Origin: Vallitalea longa
Lineage (GTDB): Bacteria; Bacillota; Clostridia; Lachnospirales; Vallitaleaceae
Length of the DNA: 64,000 bases
Direction of reading: 5' to 3'
Assembly: GCF_027923465.1 (NCBI RefSeq)
Contig: NZ_BRLB01000001.1
Coordinates: 1,116,001-1,180,000 of the forward strand
In this document: piece after piece, positions 45,995 to 57,151 of the stretch
How positions within the stretch are numbered: the stretch's first letter is position 1
Layout of the letters: the number at the start of each line of letters is the position of its first letter
Notes under the pieces: model-generated
What the model was told of the DNA's origin: nothing
The model's input: only the letters and a program-made list of their open reading frames with translations
Database searches by the model: none
Position numbers and translations under genes: made by a program

Positions 45995-46723
45995 ATGCGT
46001 ACAGTAATTATAATAATATTTTTAGCTATCTATTTGATTCTTGCTTTACCTGTACTTATAATAGGATTTATTGTAGGTCTATTTTCCAAAAAAGATCAAT
46101 ACAAAATTGGAAAATTCATTGTAACTCATCTATGTAGAGGTATCATGTTTTTAACAGGAAGCAGAGTTACAGTTACTGGTATAGATAACATTCCAGATGA
46201 AACTGTATTATTTGTAGGAAACCACCGTAGTATATTTGACGTTGTTTTACTAATTAAAGTCATTAATCGTCCTTTTGGTTTTATCGGTAAAAAAGAATTA
46301 ACAAAAATACCTTATTTGAATTTAATACTAAAATTAATGGGTGGATTATTCTTAGACAGAAGCAATTTACGAGCAGGACTGAAAGTTATTCTAGCTGGTA
46401 TCGATATGTTGAAAAAAGGTTTTTCAATGCTGATTTTTCCAGAGGGTACCAGAAATAAGAACGGCGAAGAACCTTTACCCTTTAAGCAAGGTAGTTTGAA
46501 GTTAGCTGAAAAAGCCAATGTACCGATTGTTCCTTTCAGTATTAAGGGAACAGACAATATATTCGAAAACACTAACGGGCTCAAGGTTAAGGCGAGCAAA
46601 GTCAAACTTAATTTTGGGAAACCTATTCTTCTAAGTGAACTACCTGAAGAAGATTCCAAAAAGAGCGCTGTTTATGTCCGATCAATAGTTGTGGATCTGC
46701 TAAGTGACATGCTCCCCCACTAA
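45995..46723 (+). CDS. plsC: 1-acyl-sn-glycerol-3-phosphate acyltransferase, 3' end replaced by IS
   Basis: 242 residues. An N-terminal membrane helix pair precedes the acyltransferase motifs NHRSIFD (His77, Asp82), GGLFLDRSN, FPEGTRNKNG near residue 150 and VPIVPFSIKG. It makes phosphatidic acid at the membrane. The last residues DMLPH and the stop are encoded by the end of the IS200/IS605 element inserted after the AGT codon at 46703-46705. Joining the flanks across the element restores ten codons and a TAG at 48504, so only the tail is lost and activity is probably kept. RBS AAGGTGA. Confidence 0.93.
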   Translation: MRTVIIIIFLAIYLILALPVLIIGFIVGLFSKKDQYKIGKFIVTHLCRGIMFLTGSRVTVTGIDNIPDETVLFVGNHRSIFDVVLLIKVINRPFGFIGKKELTKIPYLNLILKLMGGLFLDRSNLRAGLKVILAGIDMLKKGFSMLIFPEGTRNKNGEEPLPFKQGSLKLAEKANVPIVPFSIKGTDNIFENTNGLKVKASKVKLNFGKPILLSELPEEDSKKSAVYVRSIVVDLLSDMLPH

Positions 46724-46860
46724 ACCTATAATACGGTTTTGAGGGGGCTTCTTGGGATGTAGTAACCTAATGGTTACTATTATTACCAAACTCTACGGGT
46801 AAGCCCTACCCTGTAATATTTTAATATTGCAACAACAATTTACCTTGATTTTTAATGTTT
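46706..46860 (-). ncRNA. Predicted omega/reRNA region at the 3' end of tnpB
   Basis: In IS200/IS605 elements the TnpB guide RNA comes from the end of tnpB and the adjoining element terminus, with the guide running into flanking DNA. Here that is the minus-strand stretch ending at 46706, containing the GTAACC-TAATGG-TTACTA inverted pair and the CCCCC/GGGGG hairpin; the guide would begin ACTTAGCAGATCC, antisense to plsC. The same stretch is conserved in the decayed copy. Boundaries are estimates. Confidence 0.5.
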
Positions 46861-47930
46861 ATACTTGCATTTAGGTCTCTATCTATTGAATTACCACACT
46901 TACAAGTATATACTCTTTCTGATAGTTTCAAGTCTTTTTTTACTGCACCACAAATTGAACAGGTTTTACTTGATGGATAGAATCTGTCTATCTTCACAAG
47001 TTGTTTCCCTCTTAATTCAGCTTTATATTTAAGCATTGAAATGAACATTCCCCAACCATTATCAGATACGCTTTTACCAAATTTCAATACTTGGCTCATA
47101 CCTTTCATATTTAGGTCTTCTATCGCTATAGCATTGTATTTATTTATTAATTGAGTAGATAGTTTATGTAAAAAATCCGATCTTGAATTTTTGATTTTAT
47201 AGTGTATTTTTGCTACTTTAATCTTTTGTTTATACCAATTATTCGAAAACCTTACCATACGTGATAATTTCCTTTGTGCCTTGATAAGTTTAGCTTCTAA
47301 CATACGAAAAAATCTAGGATACTTGCCTCTTTGGTTTTCAGAGCTAACAAACAGTTCTTTCATTGAAAAATCTAAACCTACTATGTTGCCGTTACTTGGA
47401 ACTTGAATTATTTCTTTTTCAAATTCAGTAGTAATACTTACAAAATAAGCACCTGTAGGTACTTGACTTATAGTAGCAGATAATATTTTATGATTTCTAG
47501 GTATTTCTCTATGAAATTTAGTTTTTAGTAATCCTAATTTTGGGAACTTCAACATACTGCCTTCTATTCTTATTGAATTGTTAGTGTTTTTGGTTGTATA
47601 AGATTTGATATTGTTTCTTTTAGATTTGAATCTAGGATATTTAGCTCTCTTTTGAAAGAAATTCTTAAAAGCAGTATCTAAATTCCTAAGTGCAGATTGA
47701 AGAGAAACACTATCCACTTCTTTAAGCCAAGTTAAATCTTTTTTTAAAGCTGTTAACTCTTTAGCTTGATTAACATAAGTAGTTGATTTTTCTTCATTCT
47801 TGTATAATTCAATTCTTTGATTAAGAAAACGATTGAATACAAATCTAGTACAGCCGAAGGTTTTATGAATCAAAATCAGTTGTTCCTTATTAGGATATAT
47901 TCTATATTTGAAAGCTTTATTGATTTTCAT
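46821..47930 (-). CDS. tnpB: TnpB RNA-guided nuclease
   Basis: 369 residues. The N-terminal helix-rich domain begins KAFKYRIYPNKEQLILIHKTFG. The RuvC-like catalytic residues are visible as Asp187 (IVGLDFSMKEL), Glu271 (IAIEDLNMKGM) and Asp352 (SIDRDLNASINI), and the zinc ribbon as CSIC (324/327) with CKC (343/345). All three acidic residues are present, so it is probably active. TnpB cuts DNA matching its guide next to a target motif, helping the element persist. It diverges from tnpA. Confidence 0.95.
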   Translation of the reverse strand: MKINKAFKYRIYPNKEQLILIHKTFGCTRFVFNRFLNQRIELYKNEEKSTTYVNQAKELTALKKDLTWLKEVDSVSLQSALRNLDTAFKNFFQKRAKYPRFKSKRNNIKSYTTKNTNNSIRIEGSMLKFPKLGLLKTKFHREIPRNHKILSATISQVPTGAYFVSITTEFEKEIIQVPSNGNIVGLDFSMKELFVSSENQRGKYPRFFRMLEAKLIKAQRKLSRMVRFSNNWYKQKIKVAKIHYKIKNSRSDFLHKLSTQLINKYNAIAIEDLNMKGMSQVLKFGKSVSDNGWGMFISMLKYKAELRGKQLVKIDRFYPSSKTCSICGAVKKDLKLSERVYTCKCGNSIDRDLNASINIKNQGKLLLQY

Positions 47931-47997
47931 AGATTTTCCCTCTTCCTTATGTTATAATTATATCGCAATTCAATTTAGTTGTAAAGGAGTTTTTAAG

Positions 47998-48414
47998 ATG
48001 AATGATAGTGAATTCAAAAGTAATAGACATTCAATATACAATCTAAAATATCATTTGGTTGTAATAACTAAATATAGACACAAATGTATTAACAAAGAAC
48101 TATTAGACGACCTAAATGAAATATTCAAAAACATAATTGAAGGAAAAAACGGAACTATAATCGAATTTAATGGAGAACCTGACCATATCCATTTACTATT
48201 TGAAACACCTCCCCAAGTGGAATTAGCAAAATTAGTTAATACTCTAAAGACTGTTTCTTCAAGACTTATTAGGAAAAAACATAGTGAATATTTAAAAGAA
48301 TATTACTGTAAACCCGTATTTTGGAGTAGAAGTTATTGCATTTTAACAACTGGAGGAGCAACAATAGAAATGATTGAGAAATATATTCGCTCTCAAGCAG
48401 GAGTTAAAGATTAA
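47998..48414 (+). CDS. tnpA: IS200/IS605 TnpA (Y1 HUH transposase)
   Basis: 138 residues. HUH motif His63-Ile-His65 in EPDHIHLLFE and the catalytic Tyr129 in MIEKYIRSQ match Y1 transposases that move single-stranded DNA through terminal hairpins. ATG at 47998 follows AAAGGAG; the frame is open further upstream but without a ribosome site. The promoter region shared with tnpB has GTTATAATTATATCGC. A broken copy lies at 22577-22900. Confidence 0.96.
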   Translation: MNDSEFKSNRHSIYNLKYHLVVITKYRHKCINKELLDDLNEIFKNIIEGKNGTIIEFNGEPDHIHLLFETPPQVELAKLVNTLKTVSSRLIRKKHSEYLKEYYCKPVFWSRSYCILTTGGATIEMIEKYIRSQAGVKD

Positions 48415-48631
48415 AAACCGTTCCGATTCATCTCCCTCCTAGTTAGAGGAGGGGGTTTTCTCGAAACATCTAAATAAATAAAATGACTTATATAGAATAT
48501 CATTAGTTTTTTATATAGAGAAACGTGTTGAGGAAATTTGATATTATTGAATTTCCTCTTTGATTTTTGTCTTGATTAATGATAAAATATATAGAACGCA
48601 CTAATATGTGTTTTTCAAAGGAGGTGCACCT

Positions 48632-49015
48632 ATGGCATGGTGGGAAATTCTATTACTTGTACTAGGAATTATTGCTGTCATACTTGTCATTCTATATTTT
48701 GTTGGAAGAAAATTACAAGGTAAAGCTGATAATCAGCAAACAATGATAGATCAGAACAAGGTGACAACTTCTATACTTGTTATAGATAAAAAGAAACAGA
48801 AAGTTAAAGATTCTAATTTACCAAAAGTGGTACAAGATCAGATTCCTAAATACATTCGTTTTAGAAAATTACCTATGGTAAAAGCAAAAATCGGTCCTAA
48901 GATTACTACTTTATTGTGTGATGACAAAGTTTTCAAAGCACTACCTGTTAAGAGAATGGTAAAAGTAGATCTAGCTGGTATGTATATAGTTGGAATGAAA
49001 GGTTTTAAAAAATAA
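48632..49015 (+). CDS. Small single-helix membrane protein, unknown function
   Basis: 127 residues, not recognised beyond a conserved-looking hypothetical. An N-terminal membrane helix (WEILLLVLGIIAVILVILYFVG) is followed by a basic cytoplasmic domain with VTTSILVIDKKKQKVKDSNL and VKAKIGPKITTLLCDDKVF, ending KVDLAGMYIVGMKG. The soluble part looks like a compact beta domain. ATG at 48632 follows AAAGGAGGTG closely. It is convergent with pyrG and shares its terminator. Confidence 0.8.
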   Translation: MAWWEILLLVLGIIAVILVILYFVGRKLQGKADNQQTMIDQNKVTTSILVIDKKKQKVKDSNLPKVVQDQIPKYIRFRKLPMVKAKIGPKITTLLCDDKVFKALPVKRMVKVDLAGMYIVGMKGFKK

Positions 49016-49019
49016 AAAG

Positions 49020-50650
<1,631 letters not shown>

Positions 50651-50811
50651 TCATAGTTTTTTTATTTAAATGATTACTCTATAAAAAGTAGTTTAAACAA
50701 TTTTGTTCTTACTACTTTTTATAATGAATCTTATATACATTTAATTTTCGTTTTATATTTAATACAACCTCTTTATTTTATTATTAGTTGGAGAAATAGT
50801 CAATAACAAAT

Positions 50812-52206
50812 TTAATTTTCGTTTATTTTACTTAAAATAACTTCCATAGCTTTCTCTAATTGTATATCTTTTTGGCTAATACTATCATGTAGACATTTAT
50901 TAAGAGCATTGAGTGTAGGATAATCTGCAACACCATAAGCTCTTAAACCCATTTTTTTCTGAAACTCTGTAATAGCCTTTTCAGTCTTTTCATCGTACAT
51001 GTTATCTGGTTCATCTATTTCGTAACCAAGATATTCTAATATCAGTTCGACAACCTTTACTTCAACCATTTCATCGTTCAGAAATAATCTCTCTGAGCTA
51101 ATGATATAATTCGGAACTGGAACTTCATAATCTGGTTTAACTCCTATACCATTTATTTTGTGTCCATCTCTCGAAAAAAATTCTTCCATTGTTAATTTTA
51201 TTGAATATTTATCTGTCATATCATAAATATATTGAGCTACACCTTTACCAAAAGTCGTTTCTCCTACTGTAACACCTATGCCTGAATCTTTGATTGCAGC
51301 AGCAATGAATTCACTAGCAGAAGCAGTATTTTCGTTAGTAAGAACAACCAGTTCAAAAGGGGCCTTCTTCAAATCACTAGTATATATTGTTTCATATCCT
51401 TCTTTGTTTACAAACTTGACAATAGGACCTTCTGGAACTAATAATTTGCACAAATCAACTCCAGTTCCTACATAACCACCTGAATTATCTCTTAAGTCAA
51501 ATATTAGATACTTAACGCCTTTCTTCTTGGCTTTGTTAAGGTATGGTTCTATATCTTCAGCTACATTAGCATTTATACCATTAATTTTAATATAATTGAT
51601 TTTATCTAAAACTTCATCATCAACTTTGGGAAATAACTTTTTCATATCCTCAGTCTCTATAGCTGATGTTTTAACAAGTTTTCTTTTTACATCTAGTGTA
51701 ATTTCCTCTTTCCCTCTTTTTAGAGTTATAGAGACTCTAGTTCCTTCTTCACCACTTAATTTATTAATTACATCTTGGAAGGCTAACCCTTTAATACTAT
51801 ACCCATCAATAGCAATTATGATATCCTCCGCTTTCATTCCTGCTTTTATAGCTGGTGAGTCAGGTAGTGGGCTAACTATTTTTACGTATTCACCGTCTTG
51901 AACTACCTCTATCCCTACTCCAACGAATTCACCTGAAATAGTCTTAACTAATTTATCTGCTTCTTTAGTTTTTAGAAATTTCGAATAAGGATCCAGATTA
52001 TAGAACATGCCATAAGCTGCTGCTTCAAACAATTGTTCCTCAGTTACTTCCGATCCAGCATAATATTCCATTATATTCTCATATATAATTTCTAAATAAT
52101 TTTCATACTTGTCTATATCGTCATCATTCGCATTAACATTTACAGGTACTATCAGCATACACAATACCATAGTTACTATAACTACTTTCTTAAAAAATCT
52201 TCTCAT
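50812..52206 (-). CDS. Secreted S41-family C-terminal processing protease
   Basis: 464 residues: signal peptide (VVIVTMVLCMLIVPVNVNA), a PDZ domain around 85-175 (GEFVGVGIEVV, AGMKAEDIIIAIDG), the S41 core with FDLRDNSGGYVGTGV, catalytic Ser in NENTASASEFIAAA and Lys in GETTFGKGVAQ, and a C-terminal peptidoglycan-binding-like domain (EKTEAITEFQ-type segment near residue 415, KKMGLRAYGVADYPTL). CtpA/CtpB-like enzymes cut signalling or envelope proteins, including in sporulation. It lies between pyrG and the SLH genes. RBS GGAAGGG. Confidence 0.93.
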   Translation of the reverse strand: MRRFFKKVVIVTMVLCMLIVPVNVNANDDDIDKYENYLEIIYENIMEYYAGSEVTEEQLFEAAAYGMFYNLDPYSKFLKTKEADKLVKTISGEFVGVGIEVVQDGEYVKIVSPLPDSPAIKAGMKAEDIIIAIDGYSIKGLAFQDVINKLSGEEGTRVSITLKRGKEEITLDVKRKLVKTSAIETEDMKKLFPKVDDEVLDKINYIKINGINANVAEDIEPYLNKAKKKGVKYLIFDLRDNSGGYVGTGVDLCKLLVPEGPIVKFVNKEGYETIYTSDLKKAPFELVVLTNENTASASEFIAAAIKDSGIGVTVGETTFGKGVAQYIYDMTDKYSIKLTMEEFFSRDGHKINGIGVKPDYEVPVPNYIISSERLFLNDEMVEVKVVELILEYLGYEIDEPDNMYDEKTEKAITEFQKKMGLRAYGVADYPTLNALNKCLHDSISQKDIQLEKAMEVILSKINEN

Positions 52207-52304
52207 GAAAACCCTTCCTTAACGATTAATTTATAATCCATCTTTACTCATCTATCTTTTCCCTTTAAGTTGTTACATTTTAAATAAATGAGTATGATAT
52301 CTAT

Positions 52305-53816
52305 CTATTGAATCTTTCTATAATAACTTGATATATCTTCTCTTAAATAATCTATAAGATTATCAATTATTGCACTTGCTTCTATTTTAGCTAACCATTT
52401 TGTCGGATACAAATATCCCTCTTTTTCTTCAATTATACCTAATTTATAACCAGCTAAGATTGCTTTTCTAGCCCATGGTGATATATTGTAATCATCTTTG
52501 AAAGGTGTTACGGTATTATCAATTTTACCAATCTTTTCAAGTCCTATAACTCTTATTAGAATACAAAATGCTTCTTGTCTAGAAATTGGTTTCGATACAT
52601 TAAATACATCTCCAACACCTTTAATCAATTTAGCATCATAAGCAGCCATGATATAAGGATATAAAGGATGATCCGGCTTAACATCACCGAAAATGATTTC
52701 CATTGGATTTTTGTTTCTACTTCTAGTTGTAACTATATATTTACTTGTATCTATATTCATAGCTAGACATACGGTTTTTATGAATTCACCTCTGGATATT
52801 GCTTCTAATTGCATGGATTTGTGTGGAATCTCTTTCATTATCTCCATACTATATAATTTCTTCATATGTTCGCTGGCTGGATTGCTTTCCAAAAAGTCTA
52901 GACCAGCTGGAATAGGAAGTTTTTCTATCTGATTTGGTGTACTTATAGTAACACCGTTTTCCTTTTGAGCTTTAGTCAAATTAGGATGATTAGTTGTTAT
53001 ATTATATTTTAATGATGCTTCTCTTTCAAGTCTTTGATTGTACGTTCCATCAAAACTTATAGGAAAAGGAGACGTTTTATCGTAGTACATAGTCTTCTTC
53101 GCTTCAAGAGAAGGATTGAGTGTTATCTGCATTCTATCATTAGGACCGATTATGTCCATATTATATTTTCCGGATTCAACTTTGGACCAAGGTTGATCAT
53201 AACCATATACCGAACCTTCTGTCCTAATGTTATATGTTTCATTATCACTTGAAATGAATCTAGCATCATAGGATACAGAAGTATCATAATAGCTGACCCC
53301 TGGTGTAATATCTTCTACACCTGTTAATGAATATGTAGAAAATGTATTATCCAGATTATATGTAACACTATCTACAACTATTTTTTCTTTCCAACTAGTA
53401 ACGTTAGAATCTCTTACAATCTGTTTCTTGAACTCTCCATCAACATAATAAAATGAAGTTGTAAACTTGATATCTCTAGTAAGAGTACATTTTTTTTCTG
53501 CATTGGTAGCTGATATGTAATAATTTTCAGTATAGCTTCCCATATCTTTTGTATCAATTACACTATCATTTTTAGTTACTTTTATAGTCCCTTCAACTTC
53601 TATAGGTTCACCAGATATATACACCACTTCTTTATATCTCATGGTTCTTGATTTTTGAGGTTTCACAGGAACATATTTCTCTATAGTCTTAGGTAAATTA
53701 GTTCCTTCTGATATTCCACCAAAATATCCCATATCTCCCATATCTGCATAAACATATAGACTTGTTAAACTAAAAGCAAATATAAGAAATATTATTTTCA
53801 CACCTATCTTTTTCAT
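52305..53816 (-). CDS. Secreted protein with C-terminal SLH domains
   Basis: About 503 residues. A signal peptide (KIIFLIFAFSLTSLYVYA) precedes a beta-rich region of unknown fold (residues 30-315). Three S-layer homology repeats follow, around 325-365 (ISRGEFIKTVCLAMNI), 385-437 (IFGDVKPDHPLYPYIMAA, ISRQEAFCILIRVIG) and 447-500 (FKDDYNISPWARKAILAGYK). SLH domains hold proteins on cell-wall polymers. ATG at 53816 is preferred to a GTG at 53828 overlapping GAGGTGG. Another SLH protein lies 35 bases upstream, so the two are probably co-transcribed. Confidence 0.9.
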   Translation of the reverse strand: MKKIGVKIIFLIFAFSLTSLYVYADMGDMGYFGGISEGTNLPKTIEKYVPVKPQKSRTMRYKEVVYISGEPIEVEGTIKVTKNDSVIDTKDMGSYTENYYISATNAEKKCTLTRDIKFTTSFYYVDGEFKKQIVRDSNVTSWKEKIVVDSVTYNLDNTFSTYSLTGVEDITPGVSYYDTSVSYDARFISSDNETYNIRTEGSVYGYDQPWSKVESGKYNMDIIGPNDRMQITLNPSLEAKKTMYYDKTSPFPISFDGTYNQRLEREASLKYNITTNHPNLTKAQKENGVTISTPNQIEKLPIPAGLDFLESNPASEHMKKLYSMEIMKEIPHKSMQLEAISRGEFIKTVCLAMNIDTSKYIVTTRSRNKNPMEIIFGDVKPDHPLYPYIMAAYDAKLIKGVGDVFNVSKPISRQEAFCILIRVIGLEKIGKIDNTVTPFKDDYNISPWARKAILAGYKLGIIEEKEGYLYPTKWLAKIEASAIIDNLIDYLREDISSYYRKIQ

Positions 53817-53851
53817 ATAAATGTCCACCTCTTTCTAGGATTTTACATATA

Positions 53852-56824
53852 CTATTTTTCTACGAGAATAATATAACCGTTAACATCTCTAGCTCCAGTT
53901 GATGCTAATTTGTTTATGAGATATTCGTCTGTAATAACTCTTATTACATCACCTTTTTCTAACATATCAGGTGAAATTACTTCATTATTTTTAATGATTA
54001 TAGAATTAGCCAATATATTGATTTTTCCATAGCTATTTTTATAACTTAGATCCTTCCACTTATCTTTTGTTTTATTATATACGATAGTATCTTTTATACT
54101 AATAGCCCCATTCGCTATTTCATATATCTCACCTTTGACTCCATCTTTACAATAAGGATTTTCTATTATATATTTTGCTTTTGTACCATCGGATATGATA
54201 GTATACACATCATCCACCTTAGTCTTCTCAGAATAATCCAAGAAATCTGTTTGAGGAACTATACCTTTTGCATCCATAATCACTGTTTCATAATCTGTAG
54301 TAAACATACGTGGTATTGGGGAATATATCCACTCCATACCTTTTAGCAATGCGAATGATTGAACTTGCATGTTTTCATTTTCATTGATGCTCTTGATTCT
54401 TCCCCTGAATATTGATGTAGAATCATTACCAGGTTCTTTTGTTATATTGACTATAACTGCTTTATTATTCCCATTCAAAACAACTTGAGCATAATCTGGA
54501 GAAACGATATTGTTGTCTTCTAGTAATTTACCATTCTTTACTACAATAGTACCATCATTGGTATTAATGTAATTAGAATTCTTTAATATCTTGAATTTGT
54601 TATTACCATTGGAATAAGTTACATTATCTTTAGCCAATACACTTTCTCTTCCAGTTGCAAAAGTTACTTTTAGTATTTTTTCATCATCATAGTATTTTTC
54701 ACTGGCTACATAAACACTGGTATCAGGTGATTTTAAATAGTTCATTGCATAATCTAAGGAAATCTGTTTAGAATCCAAAAAATATTCTATGTTTTTGGAC
54801 GAAATATCCAATATCTTTGATTGAGTGTATTCTCTCCATCCAGCATTAGTTAATTCATAACTATTAAGTAAAGTAAGTGTTCTTTGTGAATTGTTCAAGT
54901 TTCCCAGAGTTCCTTTATAAAGGTTGGCCACTGTATTACCGTATTCGTCAACTTGAATTTCTTTAACAGATTCTGAAATTGTTCCTGGTTCAAATACTGC
55001 TTGATTAATAAGTAATTTGACTACTTGTCCTTCTTGTAAATCAAACTGAGATATATTTTGATCTGCTCTTTTTACAGGAATATTAGTAGATATATCATAT
55101 ACTGTTGATGTCAGATCATCAAATTGTATTCCTAATTTTAATCCATTAACACCATTATTGACTATACGGTTGATAGTCCCGTATTTTACAATATAATTAG
55201 TCTTTGCACTTATAGCTATTACATTCTTACCATCCAAAGACAACTTCATATCAATTAAATCCCCTGCTTCTACATCATCAATAGTAGTATCTCTAGGATC
55301 GAATCTAAAATCAGGGAACATTTCATCTATATATCCTATTTCATCTTCTGTATCATAATATTGTTGTTTTTCTACTGCAAGACCCTTTTTCTGATAATTC
55401 TTAGTTACTTCTTTTCCGTCCCAAGTTATGATTGTTATATAATTGAAAGTTGGATTGTTTTCCTTAACAATACCACTTAATTGGTCAAATATCATTTGGT
55501 CACCCGCAAGTTGTATTTTGTCGACTATATTATTGTCTATAAACAATTTCACCTTACTACCTACAGGTGCATTGGTCATATCTACTTTCAGGTCATTAAT
55601 TCTGATTGTACCGTCAGTATTATTATATAGTCCATCTTTCATTTGGAAAGAATAGTTGATACCTTTATCACTAGTTATAGTGATCTTACCAGAACTTATG
55701 TCGTTAAGAGGTTGTAATACCCCTTCTAATTCATAAGGACTGTCAATTCCTTTACTATATGCATATAACATTTCTTCAGTATCATTATTAACAAGATATT
55801 CTATGTATTCCCCTTCTCTTAAGCTAAGTAATCCATCAATTACTCCATTAGTTAGTACAGGAACATTCTTAGTGAATACTTGTCCATTGGATTTTTTCGT
55901 ATATTCATAATTAACTTCATTTACTTTCCCATTTTCATCTTTAATCAATATCCTTCTTGTTGCCAAATTATCTGATGCACCCATAGAATTACTATCTTCT
56001 ATATATGCTACTGTACCATTTAATTTGGATACATTCATGGTATTGTATACTATATCGTCCAGATTCTTTAATATCTGAGCCATCTGCTCTCTTGTGACTT
56101 TCCCTTTCGGATTAAATGCTCCATTGTTACCGACCATTATTTTCTTTTGTGTAACAGCTTCTACATAAGGGATAAATTCTCTATCGATTTTTTCCCAATC
56201 ATTATAATTAAATACTTGTGTCTGCTTGTAAAGAGGGCTAATCAAATCAGGCTGTTGTGTATTGATCGCTTTCACTAACCATACAGCTAATTGTTCTCTT
56301 GTAACAGGTCCTCTTCTCATAAAATTCTCAGATGGGTTTAACTCTGATTGTTCTTCTACAAAAGCACTATCTAGATCATCAACAGTAATTAATCCCATAT
56401 TGTTCGCTAATTGAAGATATCCTTTAGTCCATAATGTCAATACATGGTCCGGTAGATCAGGATTATTCTGAAGTAATTGATTTCCTGCCTGTTGGGCAGC
56501 TTCTTCCATACCTAGAACTCTAAGTATTACAGCTAACGATTCTTCATTAGATATAGATGATTTGGGTCTATATTTCTTAGCGTTATTCTCGTTATAACCT
56601 TTTATTACTTCCAATGCTCCAAATCTAATAATAGGCTCAATTGCCCAGCTACTAGAACTAACATCTTTGAATTTTAGATTTTCAATGATCGAATCACCAT
56701 TAGATCTTGCTAAATATACGTTTTGTACTTGTTCTTTCAACACACCGGGATCTGTGACTGCATTAACAGGTACAACAGTAATCATTAGTGCGACTATCAA
56801 TAAACATGATATAATTTTCTTCAT
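53852..56824 (-). CDS. Large secreted protein with N-terminal SLH domains
   Basis: 990 residues. Signal peptide (ISCLLIVALMITVVPVNA), then SLH-like repeats at about 49-110 (FKDVSSSSWAIEPIIRFGAL), 119-195 (RRGPVTREQLAVWLVKAINT) and 206-262 (IDREFIPYVEAVTQKKIM, GKVTREQMAQILKNL). The remaining 700 residues are beta-rich repeats with short phrases such as GTVAYIEDSNS, GTINRIVNNG, GRIKSINENENM and KGEIYEIANGAI, suggesting a chain of small beta-barrel-like modules. It is likely a surface or S-layer-associated structural protein. RBS TGGAGGA. Confidence 0.9.
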   Translation of the reverse strand: MKKIISCLLIVALMITVVPVNAVTDPGVLKEQVQNVYLARSNGDSIIENLKFKDVSSSSWAIEPIIRFGALEVIKGYNENNAKKYRPKSSISNEESLAVILRVLGMEEAAQQAGNQLLQNNPDLPDHVLTLWTKGYLQLANNMGLITVDDLDSAFVEEQSELNPSENFMRRGPVTREQLAVWLVKAINTQQPDLISPLYKQTQVFNYNDWEKIDREFIPYVEAVTQKKIMVGNNGAFNPKGKVTREQMAQILKNLDDIVYNTMNVSKLNGTVAYIEDSNSMGASDNLATRRILIKDENGKVNEVNYEYTKKSNGQVFTKNVPVLTNGVIDGLLSLREGEYIEYLVNNDTEEMLYAYSKGIDSPYELEGVLQPLNDISSGKITITSDKGINYSFQMKDGLYNNTDGTIRINDLKVDMTNAPVGSKVKLFIDNNIVDKIQLAGDQMIFDQLSGIVKENNPTFNYITIITWDGKEVTKNYQKKGLAVEKQQYYDTEDEIGYIDEMFPDFRFDPRDTTIDDVEAGDLIDMKLSLDGKNVIAISAKTNYIVKYGTINRIVNNGVNGLKLGIQFDDLTSTVYDISTNIPVKRADQNISQFDLQEGQVVKLLINQAVFEPGTISESVKEIQVDEYGNTVANLYKGTLGNLNNSQRTLTLLNSYELTNAGWREYTQSKILDISSKNIEYFLDSKQISLDYAMNYLKSPDTSVYVASEKYYDDEKILKVTFATGRESVLAKDNVTYSNGNNKFKILKNSNYINTNDGTIVVKNGKLLEDNNIVSPDYAQVVLNGNNKAVIVNITKEPGNDSTSIFRGRIKSINENENMQVQSFALLKGMEWIYSPIPRMFTTDYETVIMDAKGIVPQTDFLDYSEKTKVDDVYTIISDGTKAKYIIENPYCKDGVKGEIYEIANGAISIKDTIVYNKTKDKWKDLSYKNSYGKINILANSIIIKNNEVISPDMLEKGDVIRVITDEYLINKLASTGARDVNGYIILVEK

Positions 56825-57034
56825 TTACCCCATCCTCCATTTAATTATATAAATGTATTCAGTCCATATAACCATTTAATAACTAAGGTTACAGGAAATG
56901 AAATACAATTTGTACAAATCTATCCAATATATTATATCATAATATTTCGTCAAAATGGGACTAAAATTGCACTGTTATTAGATTGTAACAATTAATGAGA
57001 CAAATAACCTAAGACCATTTTGCTAGATGCTAAA

Positions 57035-57047
57035 GAGGCTACGCCTC
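57035..57047. repeat. Short dispersed hairpin repeat, copy 3
   Basis: GAGGCTACGCCTC, a five-pair stem with a three-base loop, flanked on the minus strand by ATCTTTTAT as at 9855. It lies in the 327-base gap upstream (by coordinate) of the SLH gene start, which otherwise shows only the terminator below. Confidence 0.45.
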
Positions 57048-57092
57048 ATAAAAGATTTCAAGAAAAATAGAAAGTAGAACTTTCGTATTTAA

Positions 57093-57129
57093 TAAAAAAA
57101 ATGGAAAATAGATTAAGATTCTATCTTCC
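57093..57129 (-). terminator. Terminator after the DUF4190-DUF2752 pair
   Basis: Minus-strand stem GGAAGATAGA/TCTATTTTCC (ten pairs, one G-T, seven-base loop) followed by ATTTTTTTT. Confidence 0.82.
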
Positions 57130-57151
57130 GATTTCAAAAGGAGATATACAA

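Larger units (their letters stand above)
46706..48473. mobile_element. Intact IS200/IS605-family element (tnpA and tnpB divergent)
   Basis: About 1.77 kb with tnpB (-) and tnpA (+) diverging from 47930-47998. Ends carry subterminal hairpins: CCCCC...GGGGG (46713-46747) and CCCTCCT/AGGAGGG (48433-48453). Boundaries come from comparison with the decayed copy at 22355-22959, which shares GACATGC... and ...CGAAACATCT. Both copies are abutted on the tnpA side by TTTAT (minus strand), a plausible target motif. Both transposition and nuclease genes look complete. Confidence 0.9.
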
